Origin: Chloroflexota bacterium
GTDB taxonomy: Bacteria; Chloroflexota; Anaerolineae; DTLA01
Reading direction: 5' to 3'
Assembly (NCBI GenBank): GCA_014360805.1
Contig: JACIWU010000033.1
Coordinates: forward strand, 1 to 34,304
DNA length: 34,304 nt
This document shows positions 7,182 to 15,740 of the stretch, one piece after another; position 1 is the stretch's first letter; the number at the start of each line of letters is the position of its first letter. Both the position numbers and the translations under genes were made by a program. The notes beneath the pieces were generated by a model. That model was given only the letters and a program-made list of their open reading frames with translations. It was not told the origin of the DNA and searched no databases.

Positions 7182-8882
7182 ATGACGACAACCACCATTC
7201 GCGAGGCCAAGCCCCGCGATACCGTGCAGGTTCATCTGCCCGACGGCCGCACCTACGAAGGCCCCGTCGGCACGCGCCTTGAGGCGTTCATCCGGGTTGC
7301 GTGCCGCGCCCAAGAAGCCCCCGTCGTCGCTGCCCTGGTGAATCGCGAGATTCGCGACCTGTGCTCGCCGGTGCTCCAGGACTCCGAGGTGGTGCCGCTG
7401 ACGACCGCCACGAGCGACGGCCTGCGCATTCTGCAGCGTTCGCTGTCCCTGCTGCTGGTCGTGGCGGCGCGGGAACTGTTCCCCGAAGCGCAGGTGCTGG
7501 TGGATCATTCCCTCACGCTGTCGGGGTTGTACTGCCGCCTTGTGGGGCGAGGGCCCCTGACGGAGGAGGAACTGGCGCGGCTAGAGACCCGCATGCGCGA
7601 GATCGCGGAGGCGGATGAACCGATTACCAAGGAGCGGCTCCCACTGAGCGAGGCAAAGACCATCTTCCAGCGCCAAGGGTATGAGGACAAGGTCCGTCTC
7701 CTGCGGTACCGCACGAAGGATTACCTCACCGTCTATCGCCTGCGGGGCGTTACGGACTACTTCTACGGCTACCTGGTACCATCCACGGGGTACCTCAAGA
7801 CCTTTGCCCTGCATCCCTATCCGCCGGGGTTCATCTTGCGGTTCCCGCGAAGGGAGAACCCGCTGGTGCTGCCGGAGTACCGCGACTCGCCGAAATTGGC
7901 GGCTGTTTTCCGAGAGCACACCACATGGATGAACCTGCTGCAGATCAATGACGTGGGGTCGCTGAACGAGGCGGTGGAGAATCAGCGCATCCGCGAGGCC
8001 ATCCTGGTGTCGGAGGCGCTGCACGAGGACCGCATCGCGGCCATCGCACATCAGATCGCCGACCTGCGCCCTGGCGTCAGGCTGGTGCTCATCGCCGGGC
8101 CGACATCCTCGGGCAAGACGACGTTCTCAAAGCGGCTGGCCGTGCAGTTGCTGGCCCACGGGGTGCGCCCGTTTACGCTGGCGATGGACGACTACTTCGT
8201 GGACCGCGAGAAGACGCCGGTGGACGAGCACGGGGCCTACGACTTTGAGTCGCTGGACGCGCTGGATCGCTCCTTGCTCAACCGACAACTGCTTCAACTG
8301 TTCCGCGGCGAAGAGGTGATGCTTCCGCATTACAACTTCCGCCTCGGCAAGCGGGAGGACGGCCCCAGGGTTCGCCTGAAGGACGACCAGGTTGTGATCG
8401 CCGAGGGGATTCACGGATTGAACCCGGATCTGCTCCCCGACCTTCCGCAGGGGAGCGTGTATCGCATCTACGTCTCGGCGCTCACGCAACTGAACCTGGA
8501 CATGCACAACCGGATTCCGACTACCGACACACGCTTGCTCCGGCGCATCGTGCGCGACGCGCGGACGCGCGGGTACAATGCGGCGAGCACGATCAGCCGC
8601 TGGGGAAGCGTAACGCGAAGCGAGGCGCTGCGCATCTTCCCCTATCAGGAGAACGCCGATGCCATGTTCAACTCGGCGCTGGCCTACGAACTGGCGGTGC
8701 TGAAACCGTTTGCCGAGCCGTTGCTCAGGCAGGTGGAGCCAGGGACGCTGGAATACGTGGAGGCCAAGCGCCTGCTGGCGTTCTTGCAGTGGTTCCTGCC
8801 CTGCGAATCTCATCTCGTGCCCGACAATTCCATCCTGCGGGAGTTCATCGGCGATTCCATCCTGGCCGACTACACGCCTTAG
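7182..8882 (+). CDS. TGS-domain nucleoside kinase (uridine kinase / phosphoribulokinase family)
   Basis: 566 residues. A TGS domain (about 14-74) is followed by a region resembling the second additional domain of threonyl-tRNA synthetase (about 90-190). After these comes a P-loop kinase of the uridine kinase/phosphoribulokinase type with GPTSSGKTT at 306-314, and the block MDDYFVDREKTPVDEHGAYDFESLDAL near 335-361. Thermotoga and clostridial homologues of this architecture phosphorylate nucleosides. The tRNA-synthetase-like front is thought to be a borrowed module, and no aminoacylation core is present. The ATG at 7182 has AGGAG 6 nt upstream. A YbaK gene follows within 20 nt, probably in the same transcript. 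Confidence 0.88.
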   Translation: MTTTTIREAKPRDTVQVHLPDGRTYEGPVGTRLEAFIRVACRAQEAPVVAALVNREIRDLCSPVLQDSEVVPLTTATSDGLRILQRSLSLLLVVAARELFPEAQVLVDHSLTLSGLYCRLVGRGPLTEEELARLETRMREIAEADEPITKERLPLSEAKTIFQRQGYEDKVRLLRYRTKDYLTVYRLRGVTDYFYGYLVPSTGYLKTFALHPYPPGFILRFPRRENPLVLPEYRDSPKLAAVFREHTTWMNLLQINDVGSLNEAVENQRIREAILVSEALHEDRIAAIAHQIADLRPGVRLVLIAGPTSSGKTTFSKRLAVQLLAHGVRPFTLAMDDYFVDREKTPVDEHGAYDFESLDALDRSLLNRQLLQLFRGEEVMLPHYNFRLGKREDGPRVRLKDDQVVIAEGIHGLNPDLLPDLPQGSVYRIYVSALTQLNLDMHNRIPTTDTRLLRRIVRDARTRGYNAASTISRWGSVTRSEALRIFPYQENADAMFNSALAYELAVLKPFAEPLLRQVEPGTLEYVEAKRLLAFLQWFLPCESHLVPDNSILREFIGDSILADYTP

Positions 8883-8902
8883 CGCGCGAAGGAGCCTCTG
8901 GC

Positions 8903-9370
8903 ATGGAAAAGACGAACAGCATGCGACTCCTGGACCGGTTGGGCATTCCCTACGATGTGTACACCTTCTCGCCCGACATCCACTCGGCACTCGGCGTCGC
9001 GGAGGCTACGGGAATCCCGCCGGCCGAGGTGTTCAAGACGCTGGTCCTTCTGCGGCCCAACGGGAAGCCGTTTCTGGTCATCGCCCCAGGCGACAGCGAG
9101 GTTGACCTGCGGAAAGTCGCGGCGGCGGTGGGCGAGAAGAAGGTGGCCCTGGCGTCGCACCGCGAAGCCGAAGCGTTGACCGGCCTGCAGGTCGGCGGCA
9201 TCTCGGCGCTGGCGCTCCGCGCCAAGCGGTTTGCGGTGTACCTGGACCGCTCGGCGTTGGCCCACGAGCGGATCATGGTCAGCGCGGGCAAGCGGGGCGT
9301 GAATCTTCGCCTGAAGCCACACGACCTCATCCGCGCGGTGGGCGCCGAACTCATTGACGCGGTGGGCTAG
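8903..9370 (+). CDS. ybaK: YbaK/EbsC-type Cys-tRNA(Pro)/aminoacyl-tRNA deacylase
   Basis: 155 residues from the ATG at 8903, preceded by GAAGGAG. The YbaK/ProX editing fold is recognised from the N-terminal [24 protein letters not shown] with the conserved lysine K45, [21 protein letters not shown] and the C-terminal [13 protein letters not shown]. Family members hydrolyse mischarged Cys-tRNA(Pro) or related aminoacyl-tRNAs in the cytoplasm. It follows the TGS nucleoside kinase by 20 nt. Its last 20 nt overlap the convergent end of the serine acetyltransferase fusion, a compact arrangement with no room for a separate terminator. Confidence 0.92.
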   Translation: MEKTNSMRLLDRLGIPYDVYTFSPDIHSALGVAEATGIPPAEVFKTLVLLRPNGKPFLVIAPGDSEVDLRKVAAAVGEKKVALASHREAEALTGLQVGGISALALRAKRFAVYLDRSALAHERIMVSAGKRGVNLRLKPHDLIRAVGAELIDAVG

Positions 9371-10337
9371 CGCCCGCGGGCGTGGCTTCGCGAATGTTTG
9401 TCCCGTTCTGGGCGGGGCCTTTTAGCGTTACGCCCACCTGCACGTCGGGCCAGACGTTGCTGATTCTGCGCCGCACTTGCTCGGTGAGGTAGTCGGCCAG
9501 CGGGCAGGCAGCCGTCGTCAGCGTCATGACGATTTCCACGCGGTTGCCGTTCACCGCAATTTCGCGAATCAGCCCCAGGTCAACCACGCTTATTCCGGCC
9601 TCCGGGTCAATGACCTCTTTCAGGGCGGCCAGCACCTGACTTCGGTCAACGCCTTCGCGTTCTGCCTCTCGCGCAGGCGCGCCCTCGGCCCGTGCCAGGG
9701 CCTGTTCAAGGTGACGCACGCGCTCTTCCAACTGACTCTGCCGGGCCAGCACTTCCGCCAGGGTCTTCAGCGAGGGGTCGGGCAGGTCGCCGTGGGCTAG
9801 GTCGGGCTTGGGTGCGGTCTCGCTTTGGGGTTCGGCGAAGCGCCCGGGGACGCCGACCACGGTCATGCCCGGCGGAACCGACTTGATCACGACCGACCCC
9901 GCGCCAATCCGCGCGCGGTCGCCGATGTGGATGGGGCCGAGCACGATGGCGCCGGCGCCGATGACGACGTGGTTGCCGATGGTGGGGTGTCGCTTGGTTT
10001 TTTCGGCGCTGGTGCCGCCCAGAACAACCCCCTGGTAAAGCAACACGTCGTCCATGATTTCGGCAGTCTCGCCGATGACGACGCCCATGCCGTGATCAAT
10101 GAAGCAACGCCGACCGATTTTGGCCCCCGGGTGAATCTCCACGCCGGTCAGCCAACGGTTGATATGCGAGATGAAACGCGCAACAAAGTGGAGTCGGCGC
10201 GTCCACAGCGCGTGCGCGATGCGGTGTAGCCAAATGGCATGCAGCCCGGGGTAGCAGAAGAGCACCTCCCAAACGGTGCGTGCCGCAGGGTCTTTCGCGA
10301 ACACGGTTGCGATGTCTTCTCGGATGCGTGCGAACAT
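9351..10337 (-). CDS. cysE: serine O-acetyltransferase fused to a C-terminal MIP18 (SufT-like) domain
   Basis: 328 residues; the ATG has GGAGG 4 nt upstream. Residues 1-170 are a complete CysE, with a short alpha-helical N domain then hexapeptide repeats, [14 protein letters not shown] at 81-94 and [15 protein letters not shown] at 107-121. It makes O-acetylserine for the cysteine synthase encoded just upstream. A helical, probably coiled-coil linker (about 185-225) leads to a MIP18/DUF59 domain at about 233-307. That domain carries the invariant-type cysteine in [11 protein letters not shown] (C278) and [18 protein letters not shown]18 proteins such as SufT act in iron-sulfur cluster maturation. 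The fusion is seen directly in one uninterrupted frame. A role in channelling cysteine sulfur to Fe-S assembly is inference. Confidence 0.9.
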   Translation of the reverse strand: MFARIREDIATVFAKDPAARTVWEVLFCYPGLHAIWLHRIAHALWTRRLHFVARFISHINRWLTGVEIHPGAKIGRRCFIDHGMGVVIGETAEIMDDVLLYQGVVLGGTSAEKTKRHPTIGNHVVIGAGAIVLGPIHIGDRARIGAGSVVIKSVPPGMTVVGVPGRFAEPQSETAPKPDLAHGDLPDPSLKTLAEVLARQSQLEERVRHLEQALARAEGAPAREAEREGVDRSQVLAALKEVIDPEAGISVVDLGLIREIAVNGNRVEIVMTLTTAACPLADYLTEQVRRRISNVWPDVQVGVTLKGPAQNGTNIREATPAGASPPRQ

Positions 10338-10389
10338 GGGTCCTCCGTCCCTGGAACTTCGCCCAAGCGCAGTGTGGTCACAATGCCCG

Positions 10390-11316
10390 TCATGCCTGGG
10401 CGAACAACTCGGTGCTGAGGTAGCGTTCTCCGGTGTCGGGCAGGATGACAACGATGAGCCTGCCGGCGTTTTCGGGCCTGGCCGCGACCTGCAACGCGGC
10501 GAACGCCGCCGCGCCCGACGATATGCCCACGAGCAGCCCTTCTTCCTTCGCGAGCCTTCTCGCCATCGTCATGGCCTCGTCGTCGGCGACGCGGATGATC
10601 TCATCCACCAACTCGCGGCGGAAGACATCGGGCACGAACCCCGCTCCGATGCCCTGTATCTTGTGGGGGCCGCGCTGGCCTCCTGAGAGCACCGGCGAAC
10701 CCGCCGGCTCCACCGCCACGGCGACGAGTTCGGGCTTGTACTGTTTCAGCCGCTCGGCCACGCCCGTGATGGTCCCACCGGTGCCGACCCCCGCCACAAC
10801 GATGTCCACCCTGCCGTCCGTGTCGCGCCATATCTCCTCGGCGGTCGTGCGCCGATGGATGGCGGGATTGGCTGGGTTCCGGAATTGCTGGGGGATGAAG
10901 TAGCGGGCGTCCGCCGCGGCCATCTCCTCGGCCTTTCGGACTGCGCCGGTCATCCCATCGGCGCCTGGCGTCAGGACAAGTTCCGCACCGAGCGCCTGGA
11001 GCAGTTTGCGGCGTTCCAGGCTCATGGTTTCGGGCATGGTGAGGACAAGGCGATAGCCTCTGGCAGCGCAGACAGCGGCCAGCGCGATGCCCGTGTTCCC
11101 GCTGGTGGGCTCCAGTATGATGGTGTCCTCGCGGATCAGGCCCGCTTCTTCCGCCGCGCGGATCATGGCGACGCCGATGCGATCCTTGACGCTGCCCAGG
11201 GGGTTGAACGCTTCCACTTTGGCGACGACGGTCGCGTGAAGCCCGGCGGCAACCCGATTGAGCCTGACGAGAGGCGTGTTGCCAATGGTCTCGGTGATGT
11301 CATTGTAGATTCTCAT
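10390..11316 (-). CDS. cysK: cysteine synthase (O-acetylserine sulfhydrylase)
   Basis: 308 residues, the normal CysK length. The PLP lysine is in NPLGSVKDR (K44). The asparagine/phosphate motifs [12 protein letters not shown] and [10 protein letters not shown] and the [12 protein letters not shown] active-site segment are all present. It converts O-acetylserine and sulfide to cysteine. The ATG shares its A with the stop codon of the Rrf2 gene (TAATG), so the two are translationally coupled. The acetyltransferase gene follows 52 nt downstream. Promoter and repressor site lie at 11765-11796. Confidence 0.96.
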   Translation of the reverse strand: MRIYNDITETIGNTPLVRLNRVAAGLHATVVAKVEAFNPLGSVKDRIGVAMIRAAEEAGLIREDTIILEPTSGNTGIALAAVCAARGYRLVLTMPETMSLERRKLLQALGAELVLTPGADGMTGAVRKAEEMAAADARYFIPQQFRNPANPAIHRRTTAEEIWRDTDGRVDIVVAGVGTGGTITGVAERLKQYKPELVAVAVEPAGSPVLSGGQRGPHKIQGIGAGFVPDVFRRELVDEIIRVADDEAMTMARRLAKEEGLLVGISSGAAAFAALQVAARPENAGRLIVVILPDTGERYLSTELFAQA

Positions 11317-11747
11317 TACCGCTTCTCCTTTGGTGCGGTTGGCGGTTCGCCGCAGAGGTCGGCGACAGTCCAGGCATCGGCGTATTCGGCGATGACCCGT
11401 GAGAGGCCCTCCCAGAATGAGCGGCTTGGGCATGTTTCCACAAAGCGACACGTTACGTCCGTGTCTGGGATGGTACAGTCCACCAGCGCGATAGGGCCTT
11501 CGGTTGCGCGCAGCACATCGCCGATGCGAATCTCCGCGGAGTCGCGGGCCAGCGCGTACCCTCCCCCCGGGCCTTTCACGCCTGTAACGAACCCCGCCGC
11601 GCGGAGCGGCCGAAGGATTTGGGCAATATAGTCCGATGGCACTCCCTGCCTCGCGGCCAGGTCGCGCCGACTCACGGGATTCCCATGATTCAAGGCGATG
11701 TCCACCAGAATCCTTACCGCGTAGCGGCCTTTGCTCGTGATGCGCAT
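11316..11747 (-). CDS. Rrf2-family transcriptional repressor with three cysteines
   Basis: 143 residues. An N-terminal winged helix ([18 protein letters not shown], then [20 protein letters not shown]) and the GGYALAR wing are typical of Rrf2 proteins. Cysteines C91, C100 and C106 sit where IscR, NsrR and RsrR place their cluster ligands, which suggests Fe-S or thiol sensing. CymR, the classical cysteine-metabolism Rrf2 regulator, lacks this cluster. It is the first gene of the operon with cysK and the cysE-MIP18 fusion and probably controls it. The ATG at 11747 has GAGGGAG upstream. Fe-S-status versus cysteine-status sensing cannot be decided from sequence. Confidence 0.9.
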   Translation of the reverse strand: MRITSKGRYAVRILVDIALNHGNPVSRRDLAARQGVPSDYIAQILRPLRAAGFVTGVKGPGGGYALARDSAEIRIGDVLRATEGPIALVDCTIPDTDVTCRFVETCPSRSFWEGLSRVIAEYADAWTVADLCGEPPTAPKEKR

Positions 11748-11764
11748 CGTGCTCCCTCGTCGCC

Positions 11765-11793
11765 ATTTTAGAGTAGTTGATGAAAACTGTCAA
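11765..11793 (-). promoter_or_regulatory. promoter of the rrf2-cysK-cysE operon
   Basis: On the minus strand a perfect TTGACA (11793-11788), a 17-nt spacer and TAAAAT (11770-11765). The start codon follows at 11747. Confidence 0.8.
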
Positions 11794-11796
11794 CTA
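11774..11796. promoter_or_regulatory. inverted repeat, probable Rrf2 operator
   Basis: Perfect 7-bp arms TAGTTGA and TCAACTA are separated by 9 nt. One arm overlaps the -35 box and the other the spacer just above the -10 box, so a bound dimer would block RNA polymerase. Size and position fit Rrf2-family operators; autoregulation is inferred. Confidence 0.65.
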
Positions 11797-11823
11797 TTCG
11801 GCTCTGCCCGTGAGCGGCGCGTC

Positions 11824-11852
11824 TTGCCAGGGTGCGGTTCGCGCGATATAAT
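11824..11852 (+). promoter_or_regulatory. promoter of the Clp1/Grc3-like gene
   Basis: TTGCCA (11824-11829), a 17-nt spacer and a perfect TATAAT (11847-11852), with the same elements and spacing as the fumarase-hdr promoter. An in-frame ATG at 11832 lies between the boxes and cannot be the start of the gene. Confidence 0.75.
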
Positions 11853-11885
11853 GCATTCGCGCGAGCGGGGTGGAGGTGGAGTCTC

Positions 11886-12758
11886 GTGGTGCAGGCAAGC
11901 GCCGCTTCCAATCTGGTTGTGCCTCCGGAGTGGGAGGCGCTGGCGGCCGAAGACGTGCGAGGCGCGGTGCTGCTCATCGGCGGCACGGATAGCGGCAAGA
12001 CATCCCTGGCGACTTATCTCGTCCAGCGATGGGCGGCGCGCTCGCGGACCATTGCCCTCATGGATTGCGATGTGGGCCAGGGGGTGCTTGGGCTGCCCGC
12101 CACCATGACGCTGCGGGTTCTGGCCGGTTCGGCCCACACGGACCACTGCTTCTTCGTTGGCGCCATTTCTCCCCGCGGGCACATGCTTCGCATCCTGGTG
12201 GGCGTGCACACACTGTACAGGAAGGCCCTGGCGCTGGGCGCGGAAACGGTCATCGTGGACTCCACCGGCCTCGTGGATCCGGGGCAGGGGGGACTGGCGC
12301 TGAAGCAGGCCAAGGTTGATCTTCTGATGCCCTGCCGCGTGATCGCTCTGGCGAGGGGCGCGGAACTGAATCCCATCCTTGCTTCCTGGCGCAATCATCC
12401 GCTGGTGCAGATCACGACCCTGCGCGTATCGCCTCACGCGCGGGCGCGCAGCCGCGCCGAACGGGTGGCGTGGCGCCGCGAACGCTGGGAGGCGTACTTC
12501 CGTCAGGCAGTGCCTTTGACCTTCCCGCTCCAGTCCATCGCGACGATCAATTGGCTGTTGCCAACGGCCCAGCGCGTCTGCGCATTCCTGGACGCAGAGG
12601 GTTTGTGCCGGGGCATTGGCCGGGTTACCTACGTGGCGCGCGGCTCCACAACCATCACGACGGAGACCCCGCTGCGTTCGCTGGAAGGAGTGGTCGCTAT
12701 CCGTTTTGGCGCTCCCCGACTGGAAGAGCGCATATTGGGCAATACCACGCCCCAATAG
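11886..12758 (+). CDS. Clp1/Grc3-like P-loop protein (putative polynucleotide 5'-hydroxyl kinase)
   Basis: 290 residues from a GTG at 11886 preceded by GGAGGTGGAG. A Walker A motif GGTDSGKT (32-39), the family-typical DCDVGQ (60-65) and a Walker B-like VIVDSTG near residue 134 match the kinase core of Clp1, Grc3/Nol9 and their archaeal relatives. Those proteins phosphorylate 5'-hydroxyl ends of RNA or DNA. The C-terminal part (about 210-290) reads as a small beta domain of unknown role. A role in RNA repair or processing is possible but not shown. It is followed after 88 nt, with its own promoter, by a DUF362 gene. Confidence 0.78.
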   Translation: MVQASAASNLVVPPEWEALAAEDVRGAVLLIGGTDSGKTSLATYLVQRWAARSRTIALMDCDVGQGVLGLPATMTLRVLAGSAHTDHCFFVGAISPRGHMLRILVGVHTLYRKALALGAETVIVDSTGLVDPGQGGLALKQAKVDLLMPCRVIALARGAELNPILASWRNHPLVQITTLRVSPHARARSRAERVAWRRERWEAYFRQAVPLTFPLQSIATINWLLPTAQRVCAFLDAEGLCRGIGRVTYVARGSTTITTETPLRSLEGVVAIRFGAPRLEERILGNTTPQ

Positions 12759-12784
12759 CCGCGTTTTGTGTGGACGCGGAGGCG

Positions 12785-12793
12785 TGTTATACT
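12785..12793 (+). promoter_or_regulatory. extended -10 promoter of the DUF362 gene
   Basis: TGT followed directly by TATACT (12788-12793) is an extended -10 element. The best -35 candidates (around 12765-12771) are weak, as often seen with extended -10 promoters. Confidence 0.5.
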
Positions 12794-12846
12794 CCAAGTC
12801 GTTTCATCTGCCGGCTGTTTCCCATTTCGCTCGGAGGCTCTTGAGT

Positions 12847-14103
12847 ATGCCAGGTACGGTTGCCTTGCTTCGCTGCACCACATACAATACGCAAGAAGTT
12901 GAGGCGGTTGTGCGCTCTGCAGTCGGGCTGCTGGGCGGCATGAGCGCCTTTGTCAAACCCGGGTGGCGCGTCATTCTGAAACCCAACATCCTGCGCGCCG
13001 CGACGCCCGATTCCGCGATTATCACCCACCCCGCAGTGGTGCGCGCGGTAGCGATCCTGGTGCGCGAGGCCGGCGCGACGCCCATCTTGGCCGAAAGCCC
13101 GGCAGGCCCGTTCAACAAAGCCGTGCTGCGCCTGGCTTACACCCGTGGCGGCTACGACAAGGTCGCCGAAGAGGTGGGGATGGAACTGAACTACGACGTT
13201 ACGGCGGTGCAGGTTTCGCACCCCGAAGGCCATCTCATCAAGCGGCTGGACATCTTGAAGGCAGTGGACGAGGCCGACGCGGTCATCGCGCTCCCGAAGT
13301 TCAAGACGCACAACTTGACGCGCATCACCGGCGCGACGAAGATTCTGTTTGGCGTTGTGCCTGGCGTAACCAAGTTCGGGTATCACGCCAAGTTGCAAGA
13401 CGCCATGCGGTTCTCCGAGGCCCTGGTGGACATCATCACCTACGTGAAGCCCGTGCTCACAGTCATGGACGCCATCGTGGGCATGCACGGCAACGGGCCG
13501 TCGGGCGGCGACCCGTATCCGGCCAATTTGCTGCTGGCGTCGGCGGATCCGTTCGCGATGGATGTCGTGTGCGCGACGCTGGTCGGCATGGAGCCTTTGA
13601 GCATTCCACCCCTGAAGGTGGCGGCGGCGCGCGGGCTTACATCCTGCAGTGTGGACGATGTGCCCGTGGTGGGGTTGCCTCTCGCGGAGGCGAGGCTGTC
13701 GGGCTTCCGATACGGGACGGCGACGACGATGGACACGGGCATCTTCCCGCGGGCGATGCGACGCCTGGGGCGGCGGATTCTGGCCGCGCGGACTGTGGAC
13801 GGCAAGCCCGCCTGCGATACCGAAGACTACGCCGCCCTGGACGTGGGCACCGCACCCAGGGCCATCCGCAGTTGGGTTACCCGCCAGGTGGTGGCGAACC
13901 CCCAGGCGACTGATCGGTGCATCGGCTGCGGCGTGTGCGTGCGAAGTTGCCCCGTGCAGGCGATTAGCCTGGTGAACGGGCGCGCCCACATGGATTGGAA
14001 CAAGTGCATTCGCTGCTATTGTTGCCATGAGGTTTGCCCGGAGAATGCGGTGGAACTTCGGCGTTCGCTGATCGGGCGGCTGATGAGCCTGGGCAGCGAG
14101 TAA
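12847..14103 (+). CDS. DUF362 protein with C-terminal two-cluster ferredoxin domain
   Basis: 418 residues; the ATG at 12847 has a weak upstream site. Residues 1-310 form a DUF362 domain, recognised by KPNILRAATPDSAIITHP, GGYDKVAEEVG, LPKFKTHNLTRITGATK and GGDPYPANLLLAS-DPFAMD. Residues 356-400 hold two ferredoxin motifs, C358/C361/C364/C368 and C387/C390/C393/C397. Proteins of this layout are widespread in anaerobes and are assumed to be cytoplasmic redox proteins. Their reaction is not established. Its own extended -10 promoter lies at 12785-12793. No operon partner is evident; pfk downstream has a separate promoter. Confidence 0.85.
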   Translation: MPGTVALLRCTTYNTQEVEAVVRSAVGLLGGMSAFVKPGWRVILKPNILRAATPDSAIITHPAVVRAVAILVREAGATPILAESPAGPFNKAVLRLAYTRGGYDKVAEEVGMELNYDVTAVQVSHPEGHLIKRLDILKAVDEADAVIALPKFKTHNLTRITGATKILFGVVPGVTKFGYHAKLQDAMRFSEALVDIITYVKPVLTVMDAIVGMHGNGPSGGDPYPANLLLASADPFAMDVVCATLVGMEPLSIPPLKVAAARGLTSCSVDDVPVVGLPLAEARLSGFRYGTATTMDTGIFPRAMRRLGRRILAARTVDGKPACDTEDYAALDVGTAPRAIRSWVTRQVVANPQATDRCIGCGVCVRSCPVQAISLVNGRAHMDWNKCIRCYCCHEVCPENAVELRRSLIGRLMSLGSE

Positions 14104-14204
14104 GGCGCGTCGTGTGGCGGGCGGGCAAAGCCCTACGGGCTGGCTTGGGCGTCGGGTACATCCGCGGCGTAGCGCGGGTTGACCTTTTCGGCTGCGGCGC
14201 TTTG

Positions 14205-14213
14205 TGCTATACT
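14205..14213 (+). promoter_or_regulatory. extended -10 promoter of pfk
   Basis: TGC followed by TATACT (14208-14213). A TTGACC lies 23 nt upstream of the -10, too far for a normal -35 box, so the extended -10 probably carries recognition. Confidence 0.5.
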
Positions 14214-14251
14214 GTGTCGGAATGGCTCGTGCCATTCGTGGGAGGTGAGAG

Positions 14252-15283
14252 GTGCGTATCGGAGTGCTTACAGGGGGAGGGGATGCCCCTGGGCTGAACG
14301 CGGCCATTCGCGCCGTGGCCAGAAGGGCATTCCAGTATGGCTATCAGGTCTGCGGGATTCAGAACGGGTGGCTGGGCCTGATAGAAGGCCAGATGACCGA
14401 ATTCACCCGCTATTCGGTGTCGGGGATCATGCACACCGGCGGGACACTGCTCGGCGCGACGCGGACCAACGTCTTCGCCGTCCCCGATGGGGTGCAGAGG
14501 GTTCTGGGCACCATGAAGGCGCGTGGGCTGGATGCGGTTGTCGTGATCGGCGGCATAGATACCCTCGGCATCGCCCAGCGGCTCTACGAAGAGCATGACG
14601 CTCCGCTTGTCGGCATCCCCAAGACCATTGACAACAACGTTCCGGGCACCGACCAGTGCATCGGGTTCAATTCTGCTGTGGCTACCATCGCGGAGGCGCT
14701 GGATAAACTGCACACCACGGCCAGCGCCCACAGCCGCGCCATCGTCGTGGAAGTGATGGGGCGCGAATCGGGGTGGCTGGCTACGGTGGGCGGGCTGGCC
14801 GGCGGCGCGGATTTTATCGTGATCCCCGAAGTTCCGACCACCGTGGGCGAGATCTGCGAGCACCTGCGCCGCCGCGCCGAGGCGGGCAAGCATCACAGCA
14901 TCATCGTGGTGGCGGAGGGAGCCCACCTATCGGATTTGCCGAATGAGCCGGAGCCTGGCGCGCCCGATGCTTTCGGCCGGCCCCGCATGGATTTGCGCGG
15001 CATCGGCGAGGCAGTGGCCCAGGCCATTGAGAAATGTGCTGAGTTTGAAGCGCGGTTCGTGGTCATCGGGCACCTGCAACGAGGGGGCACGCCTACGGTG
15101 TTTGATCGCGTGCTGGCCACGCGCATGGGCGTCCGTGCGGTGGATCTCATCCGCGAGGGCCGATTCGGCCAGATGACGGCGCTGCACGGCAACAAGATTG
15201 AGCCCGTGCCCCTGAGCGTGCTGAAAGCGGGCGTGCGCCAGGTAGATTTGGATTTGTACCGCCTGGCCCAGGTCTTCTTCTAG
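14252..15283 (+). CDS. pfkA: 6-phosphofructokinase family, unusual metal-site residues
   Basis: 343 residues; the GTG start has GGGAGGTGA upstream. The fold is unmistakable: [17 protein letters not shown], the catalytic TIDN motif with D127, [11 protein letters not shown] and HLQRGGTP. It phosphorylates fructose 6-phosphate in glycolysis. The donor is uncertain. K124 (PKTID) is a pyrophosphate-type signature, and the GGDGS/GGDDT loop reads GGIDT (100-104). The aspartate that normally helps bind Mg is therefore isoleucine, with D103 next to it as in PPi enzymes. The second aspartate of TIDND is asparagine (N129). It may be a PPi-dependent or altered-specificity enzyme. gcvH follows 55 nt downstream with no clear promoter of its own. 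Confidence 0.92.
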   Translation: MRIGVLTGGGDAPGLNAAIRAVARRAFQYGYQVCGIQNGWLGLIEGQMTEFTRYSVSGIMHTGGTLLGATRTNVFAVPDGVQRVLGTMKARGLDAVVVIGGIDTLGIAQRLYEEHDAPLVGIPKTIDNNVPGTDQCIGFNSAVATIAEALDKLHTTASAHSRAIVVEVMGRESGWLATVGGLAGGADFIVIPEVPTTVGEICEHLRRRAEAGKHHSIIVVAEGAHLSDLPNEPEPGAPDAFGRPRMDLRGIGEAVAQAIEKCAEFEARFVVIGHLQRGGTPTVFDRVLATRMGVRAVDLIREGRFGQMTALHGNKIEPVPLSVLKAGVRQVDLDLYRLAQVFF

Positions 15284-15338
15284 TTCTCGCACCTTTGGGT
15301 GCGTGCATTCCACAACACATTGTGCGCGGAGGTTAGAA

Positions 15339-15740
15339 ATGAAGGTGGAACAAGGCCTGCTGTACCTGGAAAGCCACGAGTGGGTGCGCCTGGAGGGCGA
15401 CGAGGCAGTGGTGGGCATCTCGGACTTCGCCCAAGAGGAACTCAACGATGTCGTGTACGTGGAACTGCCCGAGGTGGGCGACACCTTTGCGAAAGGGGAT
15501 GTGTTTGGCACCGTGGAGTCGGTGAAGGCGGCATCGGATGTCTACCTGCCGCTCAGCGGTGAGGTCATCGCCGTCAACAAGGAACTGGAAGACTCGCCGC
15601 AACTGGTGAACGAAGATCCCTACGGGAAGGGCTGGTTCGTGCGAATCAAGGTCAGCAACCCGGAGGAGGCGAAAACTTTGCTGGACGCCGACGGGTACGC
15701 CAAATTCCTCGCTGAGGAGGCGAAAAAAGGAGGGCATTGA
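15339..15740 (+). CDS. gcvH: glycine cleavage system H protein
   Basis: 133 residues from the ATG at 15339, with GGAGG upstream. The lipoyl-carrier signature [15 protein letters not shown] places the lipoylated lysine at K63. [26 protein letters not shown] and [14 protein letters not shown] are standard GcvH blocks. It shuttles the aminomethyl group between the P, T and L proteins. The stop overlaps the next start (TGATG), so gcvH and gcvPA are translationally coupled. An in-frame start 36 nt upstream was rejected because this ATG has the ribosome-binding site. Confidence 0.97.
   Translation: MKVEQGLLYLESHEWVRLEGDEAVVGISDFAQEELNDVVYVELPEVGDTFAKGDVFGTVESVKAASDVYLPLSGEVIAVNKELEDSPQLVNEDPYGKGWFVRIKVSNPEEAKTLLDADGYAKFLAEEAKKGGH

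Noticed and set aside
12787-14307. Open frame of 506 codons on the minus strand over the DUF362 gene
   Set aside because: The DUF362-ferredoxin frame has clear motifs; the opposite frame is compositionally a shadow and crosses two promoters of the plus strand.
15284-15338. Possible glycine riboswitch or terminator before gcvH (hairpin CGCACC-TTTG-GGTGCG at 15288-15303)
   Set aside because: The 55-nt gap is too short for a glycine riboswitch, and the hairpin has no T tract; probably read through from pfk.
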